A stretch of DNA of 64,000 bases from Gracilibacter sp. BRH_c7a (GTDB taxonomy: Bacteria; Bacillota; Desulfitobacteriia; Desulfitobacteriales; Syntrophobotulaceae). The notes below the pieces were generated by a model. It was not told where the DNA came from, ran no database searches, and saw only the letters and a list, made by a program, of their open reading frames with translations. Position 1 is the stretch's first letter; every line of letters begins with the position of its first letter. The DNA is taken from NCBI GenBank assembly GCA_001516055.1, contig LOEZ01000063.1, positions 1 through 64,000 of the forward strand, given 5' to 3'. The translations under genes and the position numbers were made by a program. This document shows positions 17,337 to 26,486 of the stretch, piece after piece.

Positions 17337-18332
17337 TTACTTTATAGCGCCAATTTCTTTATAGTACTTTTCTGCACCGGGATGCATAGGAATACCGATA
17401 TCCATTCCCATTATTTCAGGCGTTAATCCCTTATAGGCAACATGTGCTTCTCCAAGTTTTTCTCTGTTTTCTACAATGGCTTTAGTTAATTTGTAGACAA
17501 TTTCATCAGACATTGTACTGGGAACCATCATATGGGTGGCCGTCCCAATAGTTATAACATCACTATCCTGGCCTGTATATGTTCCTGCTGGAATTGTCCT
17601 CTGAATGTAGGCTCCATTATTTTTTTTCATAGTCTCAATCGTTTTAGCATCTAGGGAAATAATTTTGACATCACGAACTGATGCTAAATCCATTAGTACA
17701 GAAGCAGGGATTGCTGTTGCAAATGTAAAAGCATCAACAATACCATCTTTCATCTGTTGAACAGAATCCTCATAACCAACCTGTGTTACTTTCTTCAGAT
17801 CATCATAGGTTATGTCTGAAGCGGCTAAGATATTTCTAGTCATATCTTCAGCTAGATTTCCCTTCACTTGAGTTGTAAGGGATTTTCCTTTAAGATCGGC
17901 AACAGAATTTATTCCGGAATCAGCTCTTACTACTAGATGCCATGCTTCGTCGTATAAATAACCCATATTACGAACTAAATCTGTCTTCTGAGTAAAAGGA
18001 GCCTCTCCATTCAATCCTTGGAATGTAGCTGCAGCTTTACCTATCGCGAAATTAGAAATTCCACTCTGAATCGCTTCCACATTGGACTGTCCTGCTCCAG
18101 GTGTTACAGTAATTGTCAGGCCGGGAATTTCGTTAGGGAGAAATTCAGCCATAACCCCGCTAGCAGGATACCAAGTACCGGAAGTGGATCCACTACGATG
18201 TTTAAGTTCAATCATCTCGTCTTTCGGAGCATCTCCTCCGCTACTCTGGGGTGCTGGTTGACTGCATCCAGACAGTGTTACAATTAACATAATAACCAGT
18301 AATAACGCTATTAATTTACTTTTCTTTTTCAT
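17337..18332 (-). CDS. TAXI-family TRAP transporter substrate-binding lipoprotein
   Basis: 331 residues. An N-terminal KKKSK and hydrophobic core lead to the lipobox LSGC (Cys near residue 23), so it is membrane-anchored outside the cell. The body is a TAXI solute receptor, seen from RSGSTSGTWYPASGVMAEF near residue 47 and VTPGAGQSNVEAIQSG near residue 76. It delivers its ligand to the fused permease encoded immediately downstream. TAXI receptors bind carboxylates such as 2-oxoglutarate or glutamate in the few known cases; nothing here fixes the ligand. Confidence 0.92.
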   Translation of the reverse strand: MKKKSKLIALLLVIMLIVTLSGCSQPAPQSSGGDAPKDEMIELKHRSGSTSGTWYPASGVMAEFLPNEIPGLTITVTPGAGQSNVEAIQSGISNFAIGKAAATFQGLNGEAPFTQKTDLVRNMGYLYDEAWHLVVRADSGINSVADLKGKSLTTQVKGNLAEDMTRNILAASDITYDDLKKVTQVGYEDSVQQMKDGIVDAFTFATAIPASVLMDLASVRDVKIISLDAKTIETMKKNNGAYIQRTIPAGTYTGQDSDVITIGTATHMMVPSTMSDEIVYKLTKAIVENREKLGEAHVAYKGLTPEIMGMDIGIPMHPGAEKYYKEIGAIK

Positions 18333-18364
18333 GTAAACATCACTCTTCCTTCTTTAATAATAAT

Positions 18365-19708
18365 TTAATATAGGATAACACCTTGACTTTCTAAACTGCT
18401 TTGCAGTTTTTTTACATCAACCTCCTTTACAGTAATATTTTCTTTGGCTGCCATTGTTGCTGCTAGTCCTGTTGCTTGTCCCATAACCATACAAGCTGCG
18501 ATAGAACGGACAGAAGCTAAGGCTTTATGAGTAGTAGATAAACATCTTCCTGCGATAAGAAGGTTCTCTACTTTTTGTGGTAGTAACGTTCGGAATGGTA
18601 TTCCATATGATCCATCACCGCCAATTGGAGTAAAGGTCACATTTCCACCTTCAGGGTCATGCATATCTAATGGGTAAGCAGCTAAACCAATATTGTCATC
18701 GAATTTACGTCCTGCATTGATATCCTCTTCAGTAAGTTCATAATCTCCTACAAATCTCCTTGTTTCTCTGACTCCTAGGAAATGAGCACCAACCATATTG
18801 GATTCTGCAAAGCCCGGAATATATTTTTTCAGAAATTCATAAACGTTAAATATCTGTATTCTGCTCTTGGCTTCGGCGTTTGTAACATCGTTATAATCAG
18901 TTCCATCCACTCCGACCAACCTTGAAGTATTTACAGTTGCTTCGGTCGACCAAGGAGCTAGGCAGAACATCTGATGATTTTTATCTGTAAATAGTTGCTG
19001 ATACTCTGGTGTTTCTTCCCAGGGAGTTAATACTCCCCTAAAATACACTGGTGTCTTTACTTTACTTCTTGGTTTATCTGCCCAGAGAACTGGTGTTTGA
19101 GTCGGTACTTCATTAGCAAGCTTTATCAGGTCAACATTGGTAAGACGCATCATTAGACTTACAGGCTGCATTTTCCCATCCTGCCGCCCTTTATTAAAGG
19201 GTGCTCCCGCCATATACCCAATATCTCCATCTCCGGTACAATCAATAAAAGTCTTGGCACTTGCGCTAAAGGTATCCGCTTTTGTCTGGATTACAATAGA
19301 ATTAATTCTATTACCTTGCATTCCAATATCTTTAATCAAGGAGTTAAGCATGATATCGACTCCGGCATCCATTACCATCTGCATGAGCACGACTTTAAGA
19401 ATTTCACAATCAACAGGAGTATGGGTGTAAAGATGTCCTCCTTCATAGCGAAGATGCCCTAGAGAGCCTTCCCTTTTGATAAGTTCGTCAATGATTTCTT
19501 GAGGTAACCCGCCAACAGCTTTCTTACCGCTATGCGCAAAAAAACTGTGCGGGTAGAACCCCATTACTGAAACCCCGCCAAGAAAAGGCCCTCTTTCGAT
19601 AAGCAACGTTCTTGCTCCATTTCGTCCGGCGGAAATAGCAGCTAACGCTCCCGCTGTCCCTCCTCCACAAATGACTACATCATAGTCTCCTCTGTGTTTT
19701 ATCACCAT
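18365..19708 (-). CDS. FAD-dependent oxidoreductase (FAD_oxidored family), copy 1
   Basis: 447 residues. The N-terminal FAD-binding fold is seen as DVVICGGGTAGALAAISAGRNGARTL (residues about 9-34), with the second FAD contact DCTGDGDIGYMAGAP near residue 165 and a C-terminal LLIAGRCLSTTHKALASVRSIAACMVMGQATG region. The family (Pfam FAD_oxidored) is widespread in catabolic operons but its reactions are poorly defined. It is a paralogue of the next gene upstream. Oxidation of a hydroxy acid or reduction of an enoate are both plausible. It lies 32 bases before the TAXI receptor gene in one transcription unit. Confidence 0.85.
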   Translation of the reverse strand: MVIKHRGDYDVVICGGGTAGALAAISAGRNGARTLLIERGPFLGGVSVMGFYPHSFFAHSGKKAVGGLPQEIIDELIKREGSLGHLRYEGGHLYTHTPVDCEILKVVLMQMVMDAGVDIMLNSLIKDIGMQGNRINSIVIQTKADTFSASAKTFIDCTGDGDIGYMAGAPFNKGRQDGKMQPVSLMMRLTNVDLIKLANEVPTQTPVLWADKPRSKVKTPVYFRGVLTPWEETPEYQQLFTDKNHQMFCLAPWSTEATVNTSRLVGVDGTDYNDVTNAEAKSRIQIFNVYEFLKKYIPGFAESNMVGAHFLGVRETRRFVGDYELTEEDINAGRKFDDNIGLAAYPLDMHDPEGGNVTFTPIGGDGSYGIPFRTLLPQKVENLLIAGRCLSTTHKALASVRSIAACMVMGQATGLAATMAAKENITVKEVDVKKLQSSLESQGVILY

Positions 19709-19791
19709 TATTTGCCCTCCTCAATAATGTAATAGGCTCTTCGAAAACATTCCCTATGAATTTCCAAGAGATATTTTTGGTCTTCATCAAT

Positions 19792-21270
19792 TTAGAATTT
19801 AGTATACCCCTGCCTGATAAGCGCTTGTTTCAATAATGAAAAATCAAGCTCCTTCGGTGAAACTTTTTCTCGAACAGATACAGCTGCTGCCGTACCAGCC
19901 ACTTGACCCATTCTCATGCAAAAAGGCATCAACCGGGAGAAGGATTCAATGGTGTGTGTGGTTGACATAGTTCTCCCTGCAAAAAGGAGACAGTCAATTT
20001 TCTGGGGAAGCAACATACGATAGCTGAATCGTAACTTCTGTAAGACTTGAAGTACCTTTTTTTGATCTCGCTCATACAAATCCTCCGGAGCACCCTCAAT
20101 AGGAACAGGCGGATGAATGTCAAGTGTATCCTTATCCTCATATCTCGGCAGCTTCCTCTCAAGGGTCATGAAACAGTCATCAAAATCTTTCCCGCTGTAA
20201 ACATCTTCTTCGGTCAAAAAGTATTCTCCTACGAAGCGCCTTGTTTCGCGAACTCCAATGGATGGTGCAACATCAATGAGAAATGCATTCTCACCACCTG
20301 GTAAATATTTTTTTATAAATTTGATTATTTTATTTATCTGATTGCGACCGAGAATCTCACCCTTGGTCAAATCCTGTGGATTAGTGCCATCTAAATAATA
20401 GATTCTAGAAGTGTTACATAGAGCAATTCCTTTATCGATGTATACCGCCTCAAAACGCAGATAATGAATCCATTCATACAGGTCATTATTTGCTTTTGCT
20501 TTGTTAACCAAATCGAAGAAACCACTGAGTCGGTTGATAACCGAATCATCACCAATTTGATGGGTGTGATTGTTCTTGTGCTGAGGCTGCCACTCGTTTG
20601 GATGCTGCTCAACATACTCTAATATTTTCTTAACATCAAGACCGCCAACTCTAAAGAGTAATGCAAAAGGACGCATCTTATTATCGGAATCACGCCCTAC
20701 ACTATAAGGTGCCCCCGCCCGATAGGCAATATCTCCGTCTCCGGTACAGTCAACTACTCTCTCTGCCAGAATTGCTTGTCTACCGCCCTTGCTTTCAACA
20801 ATAACTCCAACGACAGTATTGTTATTAACAATTGGCTTACAAACTCTGGTATATAAATACAATACTACGCCTGCCTCAAGGCACATCTCCAATGCAGTCT
20901 CTTTAAAGCACTCAATATCGAAGGTGATTGTTTCGTTCACATACCCATCCTTCATCTTCTCTAAGCGCTCTTGATAATCCCACTTGGGTGCACCGCCTTT
21001 TTTATTCATCCGGTCTACCAATTCCTCCATAATGCCGCTCATACCACGACAGCCACATAGTGCCTGCATCATATTACTGGTCGCAACACCACCAAGGAAT
21101 CCATTAGTTTCAATTAAAATAGTCTTAACACCTTCGCGAGCGGAAGCGATAGCCGCACCCAATCCGGCTACACCGCCACCTCCAATTACAACGTCAGCCC
21201 TGTCTAAAATAGATATTTCTTGCTGCGGCTCTGTTATAGAATGTTGATTCAATACATAATTATTTGACAT
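19792..21270 (-). CDS. FAD-dependent oxidoreductase (FAD_oxidored family), copy 2
   Basis: 492 residues and clearly related to the neighbouring copy: ADVVIGGGGVAGLGAAIASAREGVKT (residues about 25-50), VVDCTGDGDIAYRAGAPYSVGRD near residue 190, and CLLFAGRTMSTTHTIESFSRLMPFCMRMGQVAG near residue 440. It differs by a longer middle part (residues about 250-400). The two may form a heteromer or act on successive intermediates; that is inference. It lies between the pdxA2-like gene and copy 1. Confidence 0.85.
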   Translation of the reverse strand: MSNNYVLNQHSITEPQQEISILDRADVVIGGGGVAGLGAAIASAREGVKTILIETNGFLGGVATSNMMQALCGCRGMSGIMEELVDRMNKKGGAPKWDYQERLEKMKDGYVNETITFDIECFKETALEMCLEAGVVLYLYTRVCKPIVNNNTVVGVIVESKGGRQAILAERVVDCTGDGDIAYRAGAPYSVGRDSDNKMRPFALLFRVGGLDVKKILEYVEQHPNEWQPQHKNNHTHQIGDDSVINRLSGFFDLVNKAKANNDLYEWIHYLRFEAVYIDKGIALCNTSRIYYLDGTNPQDLTKGEILGRNQINKIIKFIKKYLPGGENAFLIDVAPSIGVRETRRFVGEYFLTEEDVYSGKDFDDCFMTLERKLPRYEDKDTLDIHPPVPIEGAPEDLYERDQKKVLQVLQKLRFSYRMLLPQKIDCLLFAGRTMSTTHTIESFSRLMPFCMRMGQVAGTAAAVSVREKVSPKELDFSLLKQALIRQGYTKF

Positions 21271-21315
21271 TTCCTACTCCCCTTTTAAATAATATTATCC
21301 AACTTCTTAATTTTT

Positions 21316-22353
21316 TCAGTAATTTTTATTGGCTAGAAATGACGCCAAAATCAAGGCATCCATCATGCTCTCAGGGTTGGCAACTCCCTTCCAGGCTTGA
21401 TCAAAAGCTACACCATGATCCACTGATGTGCGAATTATTGGTAACCCTAAGGTCACATTAATTCCTGCCACAGAAGCCAAAGTCCCTGTACTATCCTCAT
21501 ATTTAAATCCAATGACCTTAGCAGGAATGTGCCCTTGATCGTGATACATCGCTACAACTGCATCATATTGACCCCCGTGCAATTTCACAAATACAGTATC
21601 GGGGGATATTGGACCTGTTACATCAATCCCTTGCTCCTTAGCGTCTTTGACGGCAGGTTCGATTTGTTCTATCTCTTCAAAGCCAAATAGTCCTCCATCC
21701 CCTGCATGGGGGTTGAGTCCGGATACAGCTATCCGAGGAATAGGGATACCCATTTTAACTAAAGCTTTATGAGTAAGATCTATTACCTTTAACACCCGTT
21801 CTTTCGTAACAAGCGAAGGAATATCCCTTAAAGATACATGGGTTGTTACATGAGATACACGAAATTTTTTATCAATCAACATCATACAATAATCTTTTGT
21901 ATTAGTAAGATCCGCAAATATTTCCGTATGACCTGCGTAACAGTGCCCCGCACTATTGATAGCTTCTTTGTGAATCGGCCCTGTTGTTACAGCATCGACC
22001 TTTTTAGCTAACGCAAGTTCTATGGCTTTTCTTATATATTGGAAACTGGCTTCTCCACCAAGGCTACTTATTTTGCCATATTCAAGCTGACTGAGATCAA
22101 CATTTGGAATGTCTAGGATATCTATACAACCCTGTGTATATATTCCGTCTTCAGGTTTTTGGACGATGTTAATTTCAAGACATGCTCCTGCAATTTGGAT
22201 TGCTCTCTTCATCAACTCTGCATCGGCTATTACTAATGGACAAGATTGTGAATAAATATTGTCCAGTGCTAAGGTTTTGGCTGTGATTTCCGGACCGATT
22301 CCTGCTGGATCCCCAACACTTATGGCGATTATAGGTCTTCGTTTAAGCTTCAT
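21316..22353 (-). CDS. pdxA2: PdxA2-type 4-phospho-acid-sugar dehydrogenase
   Basis: 345 residues, full length for the PdxA family. Motifs are GDPAGIGPEI near residue 14, GHTEIFADLT near 138, the metal site SGLNPHAGDGG near 210, and YHDQGH near 270. Stand-alone PdxA proteins next to a DUF1537 kinase act in acid-sugar catabolism: the kinase makes a 4-phosphate and PdxA2 oxidises and decarboxylates it to dihydroxyacetone phosphate (known for threonate and erythronate). It overlaps the kinase gene by 4 bases (ATGA), indicating coupled translation. Vitamin B6 synthesis is unlikely from the context. Confidence 0.88.
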   Translation of the reverse strand: MKLKRRPIIAISVGDPAGIGPEITAKTLALDNIYSQSCPLVIADAELMKRAIQIAGACLEINIVQKPEDGIYTQGCIDILDIPNVDLSQLEYGKISSLGGEASFQYIRKAIELALAKKVDAVTTGPIHKEAINSAGHCYAGHTEIFADLTNTKDYCMMLIDKKFRVSHVTTHVSLRDIPSLVTKERVLKVIDLTHKALVKMGIPIPRIAVSGLNPHAGDGGLFGFEEIEQIEPAVKDAKEQGIDVTGPISPDTVFVKLHGGQYDAVVAMYHDQGHIPAKVIGFKYEDSTGTLASVAGINVTLGLPIIRTSVDHGVAFDQAWKGVANPESMMDALILASFLANKNY

Positions 22354-23645
22354 AATAATTGTATCCCTTCTGCATTATTATCAAATTCACTGAACATATT
22401 ATATATCTTCACAAAAGCATCCGGTGTACCAAAACCACCCGCTTTTGTTACTATGGGCAATCCGTCGAGCTTCTTTCCGTATAAATACCCGAAAGGTATT
22501 CCATCAAGAAGTTCTGTGACCAAATTAATTCCTGCGACATCCAAAGAATTACAAATATTTAACGCTGTATCACCGCCGGCTATAATCAATCCCTTGATGT
22601 TTAGGATTAGTGATAATTGATTTACAATAGTTCCAATCGTCTTGGCTATTATGGATCCTATTTTGACATACCCTTCAGAAACAGCCATTTGGTTCCCGAC
22701 AGTGATGATAACTGTATTGGAATAGTATAAATTATTTAAAATTATTTTCATAACCCGTTCGATTTCTTGCTTTCTTTGTTCAATATCTATCATAGCCGCT
22801 GGATTTAGTGCTACAGGTACACAATTAGTAACCTTTGATAATTCATCTATTTGTTGAGTAGTAATTGGATTCCTCGAACCGGCGACGAATAACGTAACTC
22901 CATCATCCGGAATTTTTTTAATTGTTTGTTTACTTGGGTTTCCTTTCACATTCCATGAAAGGTCGATATATGAAGCAAAGCCTGCTGAACCGGCAATAAT
23001 ACTTTTTGATAAAGATTTAATTGCACAAGCGATATTTTCTAAATCCTTTTCTGTTACAGCATCAATCACTAAGACTTCATACTCTTTTTGAGCCTGCTGT
23101 ATAGCTTCTAACAGCTGCTCAGTACCTTTACGAACATTTTCTAATTCTATTAATCCTACCTTCCTCTTCATTTGCTGTTTTAGAACTTCAGGGATATAAC
23201 AATGAGTTTTCATATTTAATTCTGCACTAGGTAATCGAGAAGAACTAATTGTATTCATAACGTATAGATTGCCATCACGAACAATTCTGCCATTGGCTGG
23301 GAACGATGGAATAACCAAACCCAAGGGTGCTTGCGACGCATCCATTAATGCATCCAATTCCACACCTGGATTTCCACGTAAAGTAGAATCAATTTTCTTA
23401 TACAAATGGCTGATTTTTTTATTGCGTAAAATTTCTGCGATATTATATACTGCTGTATAAGCTTCATCAGCTTTCATAGAGCGGGAATTTGTGTTAATGG
23501 ACAGAACTTTTCCGGGATGTACATTTAGATCATTGATAGATGCAGGATCAATAATTACCAAGGTATTAAATCCATGATGGCAAAACTGTACTCCAGTATC
23601 ATTTGCCCCTGTGAGATCATCTGCTATTATTGCTATGCGTAACAT
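22350..23645 (-). CDS. Four-carbon acid sugar kinase (DUF1537)
   Basis: 431 residues with both halves of the family: an N-terminal sugar-binding domain (IADDLTGANDTGVQF at residues 7-21, KKIDSTLRGNPGVELDA near 82) and a C-terminal ATP-binding domain (GLIIAGGDTALNICN near 355, and KAGGFGTPDAF near 408). DUF1537 enzymes phosphorylate acid sugars such as D-threonate, L-threonate or D-erythronate at O4. First gene of the - strand operon, with GGAGG before its ATG and a sigma-54 promoter about 40 bases upstream. The exact substrate cannot be read from the sequence; an apionate-type branched acid is an alternative. Confidence 0.88.
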   Translation of the reverse strand: MLRIAIIADDLTGANDTGVQFCHHGFNTLVIIDPASINDLNVHPGKVLSINTNSRSMKADEAYTAVYNIAEILRNKKISHLYKKIDSTLRGNPGVELDALMDASQAPLGLVIPSFPANGRIVRDGNLYVMNTISSSRLPSAELNMKTHCYIPEVLKQQMKRKVGLIELENVRKGTEQLLEAIQQAQKEYEVLVIDAVTEKDLENIACAIKSLSKSIIAGSAGFASYIDLSWNVKGNPSKQTIKKIPDDGVTLFVAGSRNPITTQQIDELSKVTNCVPVALNPAAMIDIEQRKQEIERVMKIILNNLYYSNTVIITVGNQMAVSEGYVKIGSIIAKTIGTIVNQLSLILNIKGLIIAGGDTALNICNSLDVAGINLVTELLDGIPFGYLYGKKLDGLPIVTKAGGFGTPDAFVKIYNMFSEFDNNAEGIQLL

Positions 23646-23683
23646 CTAGTCCTCCAAGATAATTACTTTACACTTAGTTTTAT

Positions 23684-23699
23684 AGCAATAAACATGCCA
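23684..23699 (-). promoter_or_regulatory. Sigma-54 promoter of the acid-sugar operon
   Basis: Read on the - strand: TGGCATG-TTTA-TTGCT, with GG at 23697-23698 and GC at 23685-23686 separated by 10 bases. It is nearly identical to the promoter of the HisD-like gene. Transcription would start about 28 bases before the kinase ATG. Confidence 0.8.
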
Positions 23700-23715
23700 A
23701 CAGTAAACTGTTGGC
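23696..23715. promoter_or_regulatory. 20-bp palindrome overlapping the -24 element
   Basis: GCCAACAG and CTGTTGGC arms flank a 4-base centre. One arm contains the -24 GG of the sigma-54 promoter. A protein bound here would block the polymerase, so a repressor operator is possible. The other sigma-54 promoter lacks the second arm. Confidence 0.4.
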
Positions 23716-23795
23716 CAAAATGCTTTAATATTAGGTTTTCTTCAGAAATTTTTTTAGGAAACTTTATAAATTATTCAATATAGTCTGATAATATC

Positions 23796-23824
23796 ATTTC
23801 AATTTGAATACTACTAATTTCATT
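23796..23824 (-). promoter_or_regulatory. Candidate upstream activator site for the sigma-54 regulator, copy 2
   Basis: Read on the - strand: AATGAAATT, nine variable bases, CAAATTGAAAT. It sits about 98 bp before the -24 element and between the regulator stop codon and the operon it would control. Spacing inside the motif is identical to copy 1. Confidence 0.55.
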
Positions 23825-23840
23825 TAGAAATGGAAAGTGA

Positions 23841-25769
23841 CTATTCCTTTAATCTGCGCCATAAGGTAGTCTTACTTATCCCTAAACGTTTGCATGTTTC
23901 ATCTCTATCATAATCTGTAAGTTCAAGAGTTTTATGGATAATAGCCTTTTCCATATTTTCCATGTCTCCTGTCAGTGTTAAGTGTAAAACTAAAGAATCA
24001 GAAACTTCATTCTTAAGGAAAATCTCTTTCATATGTTTAACTTCAATTTCTCGTCCACTATATAAAATAACTAAACGTTCTAAGATATTTTCAAATTCTC
24101 TTACATTCCCCGGCCAGGAATATGATTTAAGGATAAAAAGAATTTCATCATTGATAACTGGCGGAAGACAGCCATTTTTAAAACATATTTTATCTATTAA
24201 AGTGTCCATAATAATTGGTATATCTTCCACCCGTTCTCGAAGAGGTGGTAGATTAATCTGAAGTACGTTAAGACGGTAAAAGAGGTCCCTCCGAAAAGTT
24301 TCTTTAATTATTGCTTCTTCCAAGTTGCGATGAGTAGCCGCGATTATCCTTACATCTACGGGAAGAAGCCTATCTCCTCCCACTCTCATGATACTTCTTT
24401 CTTGAAGTACTCTTAATAAACGCACCTGTAGACTTAATGATAATTCTCCCACTTCATCCAAGAAGAGAGTTCCCTTATGAGCTAGTTCAAAAAGTCCTTT
24501 TTTTCCGCCTTTTCTGGCACCAGTGAATGCCCCTTCTTCATACCCAAAAAGTTCACTTTCCAATAAATTTTCTGGAACGGCAGCACAGTTTATGGCTACG
24601 AATGGTTTATCTGACCTTCTGCTGGCATTATGAATGCTTTGGGCAAGAAGTTCTTTTCCCGTTCCTGTTTCCCCCATGATTAATATCGTGGCTTCGGTTA
24701 CAGCATAACGAGATGATCTTTCAAGAAGATCTTGCATGCTTTGGCTATGGGCAACAATGTCCTCAAATGTGAATTGTGCGACATGACCCTTTAGATAAAG
24801 TTCTTGTCTAACCTTTGTTTCCACTCTTTCCAAATGACCTACATCTTGGAATGTGGAGACTACTCCTACGATTTCTTTTTCGATGATAACAGGCACTATG
24901 TTTTGAACGATTTGCGCATTCCTTGAACGATGTAAATCTCCTAATTTGGCTATCCCGTTTTCTTGGACTATTTCAATGGCATATCCTGGTAGTGCTTCCG
25001 CAACCATTCTGCCGATTTGACGTTTCCCATCTATTTTCAATAACTTTTCAGCTGCGATATTAACCAATGAGATTCTTCCTTCAGAGTCTGTGGCAATTAT
25101 CCCGTCATAAATAGTATTTAGTATTACTCTAAGCTGTTCAGTACGTATTCGCTCTCTTCTACGGACTGACGCTAACTCCTGGGCCTCGCGCAAAGCTATT
25201 CCGATAGCTTCTTTGCCGGAATCAACCAAAATCGCCGGTAATCCTAAATTTTTGCAGACACGTACGGATACAGCATCTCCGACAATTACATCAATCCCTT
25301 TTTTCATAAAAGCACTTATTGCTTCCGGTACTTCTTCAGCATCTTCGATTTCTATCTCTTCGATTGATACGTCTAATATGGATTCCAGAGTCTTGCTTCC
25401 GTAAATAATGTTCCGGAATCCTACTACCCCTATCTTTTGTCCGGATAGTTTCGCCTTCGCTACTGCCCTTACTAAGTCAAACGCACTCACCGCAATAGCA
25501 ACTACCGGTACATCCACCTCTTTGGCAATAGCAGTCGCTGTCCCTCCACGACTTATTATAACTTCCGCACCTTCAGAAATTAACTCCTTTGCTACTATTA
25601 AACCCTCGTCAAGATCGCCATCCTGGATAGTCACGCTAATACCTAATTCATTAGATACTTGCTCTGTAAGTTCTGCAAGTTCTCTATAAGTTGCAACCAA
25701 TGCGATTTTATATATACTAGGAGTATTTTTTAGATAATTGTCTTTCGCTTTAGCTTTAGCTTTTTTCAT
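23841..25769 (-). CDS. Sigma-54-dependent activator with PrpR-type sensory domain
   Basis: 642 residues. Domains in order: PrpR N-terminal sensory domain (residues about 15-195, with GGTATAIA near 75), PAS domain (about 215-320), AAA+ sigma-54 interaction domain (Walker A GETGTGKE near 365, sigma-54-contacting GAFTGA near 430, Walker B LFLDEVGEL near 455), and a C-terminal Fis-type helix-turn-helix (DRDETCKRLGISKTTLWRRL). It should hydrolyse ATP to open sigma-54 promoters in response to a small-molecule signal bound by the PrpR domain. Two sigma-54 promoters with a shared upstream motif lie in this locus and are its likely targets. Its own promoter shows no -24/-12 element. Confidence 0.92.
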   Translation of the reverse strand: MKKAKAKAKDNYLKNTPSIYKIALVATYRELAELTEQVSNELGISVTIQDGDLDEGLIVAKELISEGAEVIISRGGTATAIAKEVDVPVVAIAVSAFDLVRAVAKAKLSGQKIGVVGFRNIIYGSKTLESILDVSIEEIEIEDAEEVPEAISAFMKKGIDVIVGDAVSVRVCKNLGLPAILVDSGKEAIGIALREAQELASVRRRERIRTEQLRVILNTIYDGIIATDSEGRISLVNIAAEKLLKIDGKRQIGRMVAEALPGYAIEIVQENGIAKLGDLHRSRNAQIVQNIVPVIIEKEIVGVVSTFQDVGHLERVETKVRQELYLKGHVAQFTFEDIVAHSQSMQDLLERSSRYAVTEATILIMGETGTGKELLAQSIHNASRRSDKPFVAINCAAVPENLLESELFGYEEGAFTGARKGGKKGLFELAHKGTLFLDEVGELSLSLQVRLLRVLQERSIMRVGGDRLLPVDVRIIAATHRNLEEAIIKETFRRDLFYRLNVLQINLPPLRERVEDIPIIMDTLIDKICFKNGCLPPVINDEILFILKSYSWPGNVREFENILERLVILYSGREIEVKHMKEIFLKNEVSDSLVLHLTLTGDMENMEKAIIHKTLELTDYDRDETCKRLGISKTTLWRRLKE

Positions 25770-25964
25770 AATATACCTCCTATTATATAAATTTCATCTT
25801 TATCCAATAAGTAACCGCCTCTAAGGCCCTCACTTCTTAAAGGTTAAACCCACTTGAATCAAGAATATCGTTTATCCTTTAAAATGATTAAATGCTAACT
25901 AAATACTTAAGTTATATAATATAATAAACTTGTAAAATTTTCATTACTAAAATATTCATGAAAA

Positions 25965-26008
25965 AAGTACACCTCCAAATATCTTAGTATTTCATTTGAG
26001 GTGCACTT
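25965..26008 (-). terminator. Terminator of the YmaF-like gene
   Basis: AAGTGCACCTCAAAT (26008 to 25994) pairs with ATTTGGAGGTGTACTT (25980 to 25965) on the - strand, followed by TTTT. Confidence 0.8.
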
Positions 26009-26042
26009 CATTAACCACTCAAAAAAGAACAGAATTCATTTA

Positions 26043-26357
26043 CTATACACCTGGGGCAGGCATATCCAGACCCTTGACATGATGTCTGTGACCATCATCC
26101 ATTGTGGTATAGAAGTCCCAGTGATGGACATGGTAGCCATTAGGTAGGGGCAGCGAAGGGCCAGAAAATGCTTTGTAGTAATGGGCGTGGCCATATTCAT
26201 AGAGAACCCAGTTTTCTGATTGATGAATATGGCTTTCACCTCTGGGTATAGCTAAACCGCTGATGTCTAAACACTGATGCGCATGACCATGATCACAAGA
26301 TGTATGCGTTACACTGCCATGGTTATGTCTCATTTCATTATTTTTATGACTCATCAT
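26043..26357 (-). CDS. YmaF-like histidine-rich protein
   Basis: 104 residues, about one fifth histidine, arranged as repeated H-x-H pairs (HNHGSVTHTSCDHGHAHQ, ESHIHQS, YGHAHYYKA, NGYHVHHWDF, DDGHRHHVKG). This is the pattern of the YmaF family of Firmicutes, whose function is not established; metal binding is a reasonable guess. It has no signal peptide. It stands alone with its own terminator, between the acid-sugar regulator and a small membrane protein gene. Confidence 0.75.
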   Translation of the reverse strand: MMSHKNNEMRHNHGSVTHTSCDHGHAHQCLDISGLAIPRGESHIHQSENWVLYEYGHAHYYKAFSGPSLPLPNGYHVHHWDFYTTMDDGHRHHVKGLDMPAPGV

Positions 26358-26441
26358 TGTTCACCCTTTTTTACTAGACTATGAAAAATTGTTTAGAAGG
26401 GTAGCACCAGGCCTTATGTTAATTATTTCCTTAAAACTTCT

Positions 26442-26485
26442 AAGAGCCACCTCAAAATTATGTTTGAGATGGCTCTTATTTTTAG
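26442..26485. terminator. Terminator after the 61-aa membrane protein gene
   Basis: AAGAGCCACCTCAAA (26442-26456) pairs with TTTGAGATGGCTCTT (26463-26477). The T-tract is better on the + strand (TTATTTTT), but the gene it follows is on the - strand 10 bases away, so it may work in both directions. Confidence 0.6.
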
Positions 26486-26486
26486 G

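Noticed and set aside
21316-22353. PdxA for vitamin B6 synthesis
   Set aside because: Overlap with a DUF1537 kinase and the catabolic context indicate the PdxA2 group.
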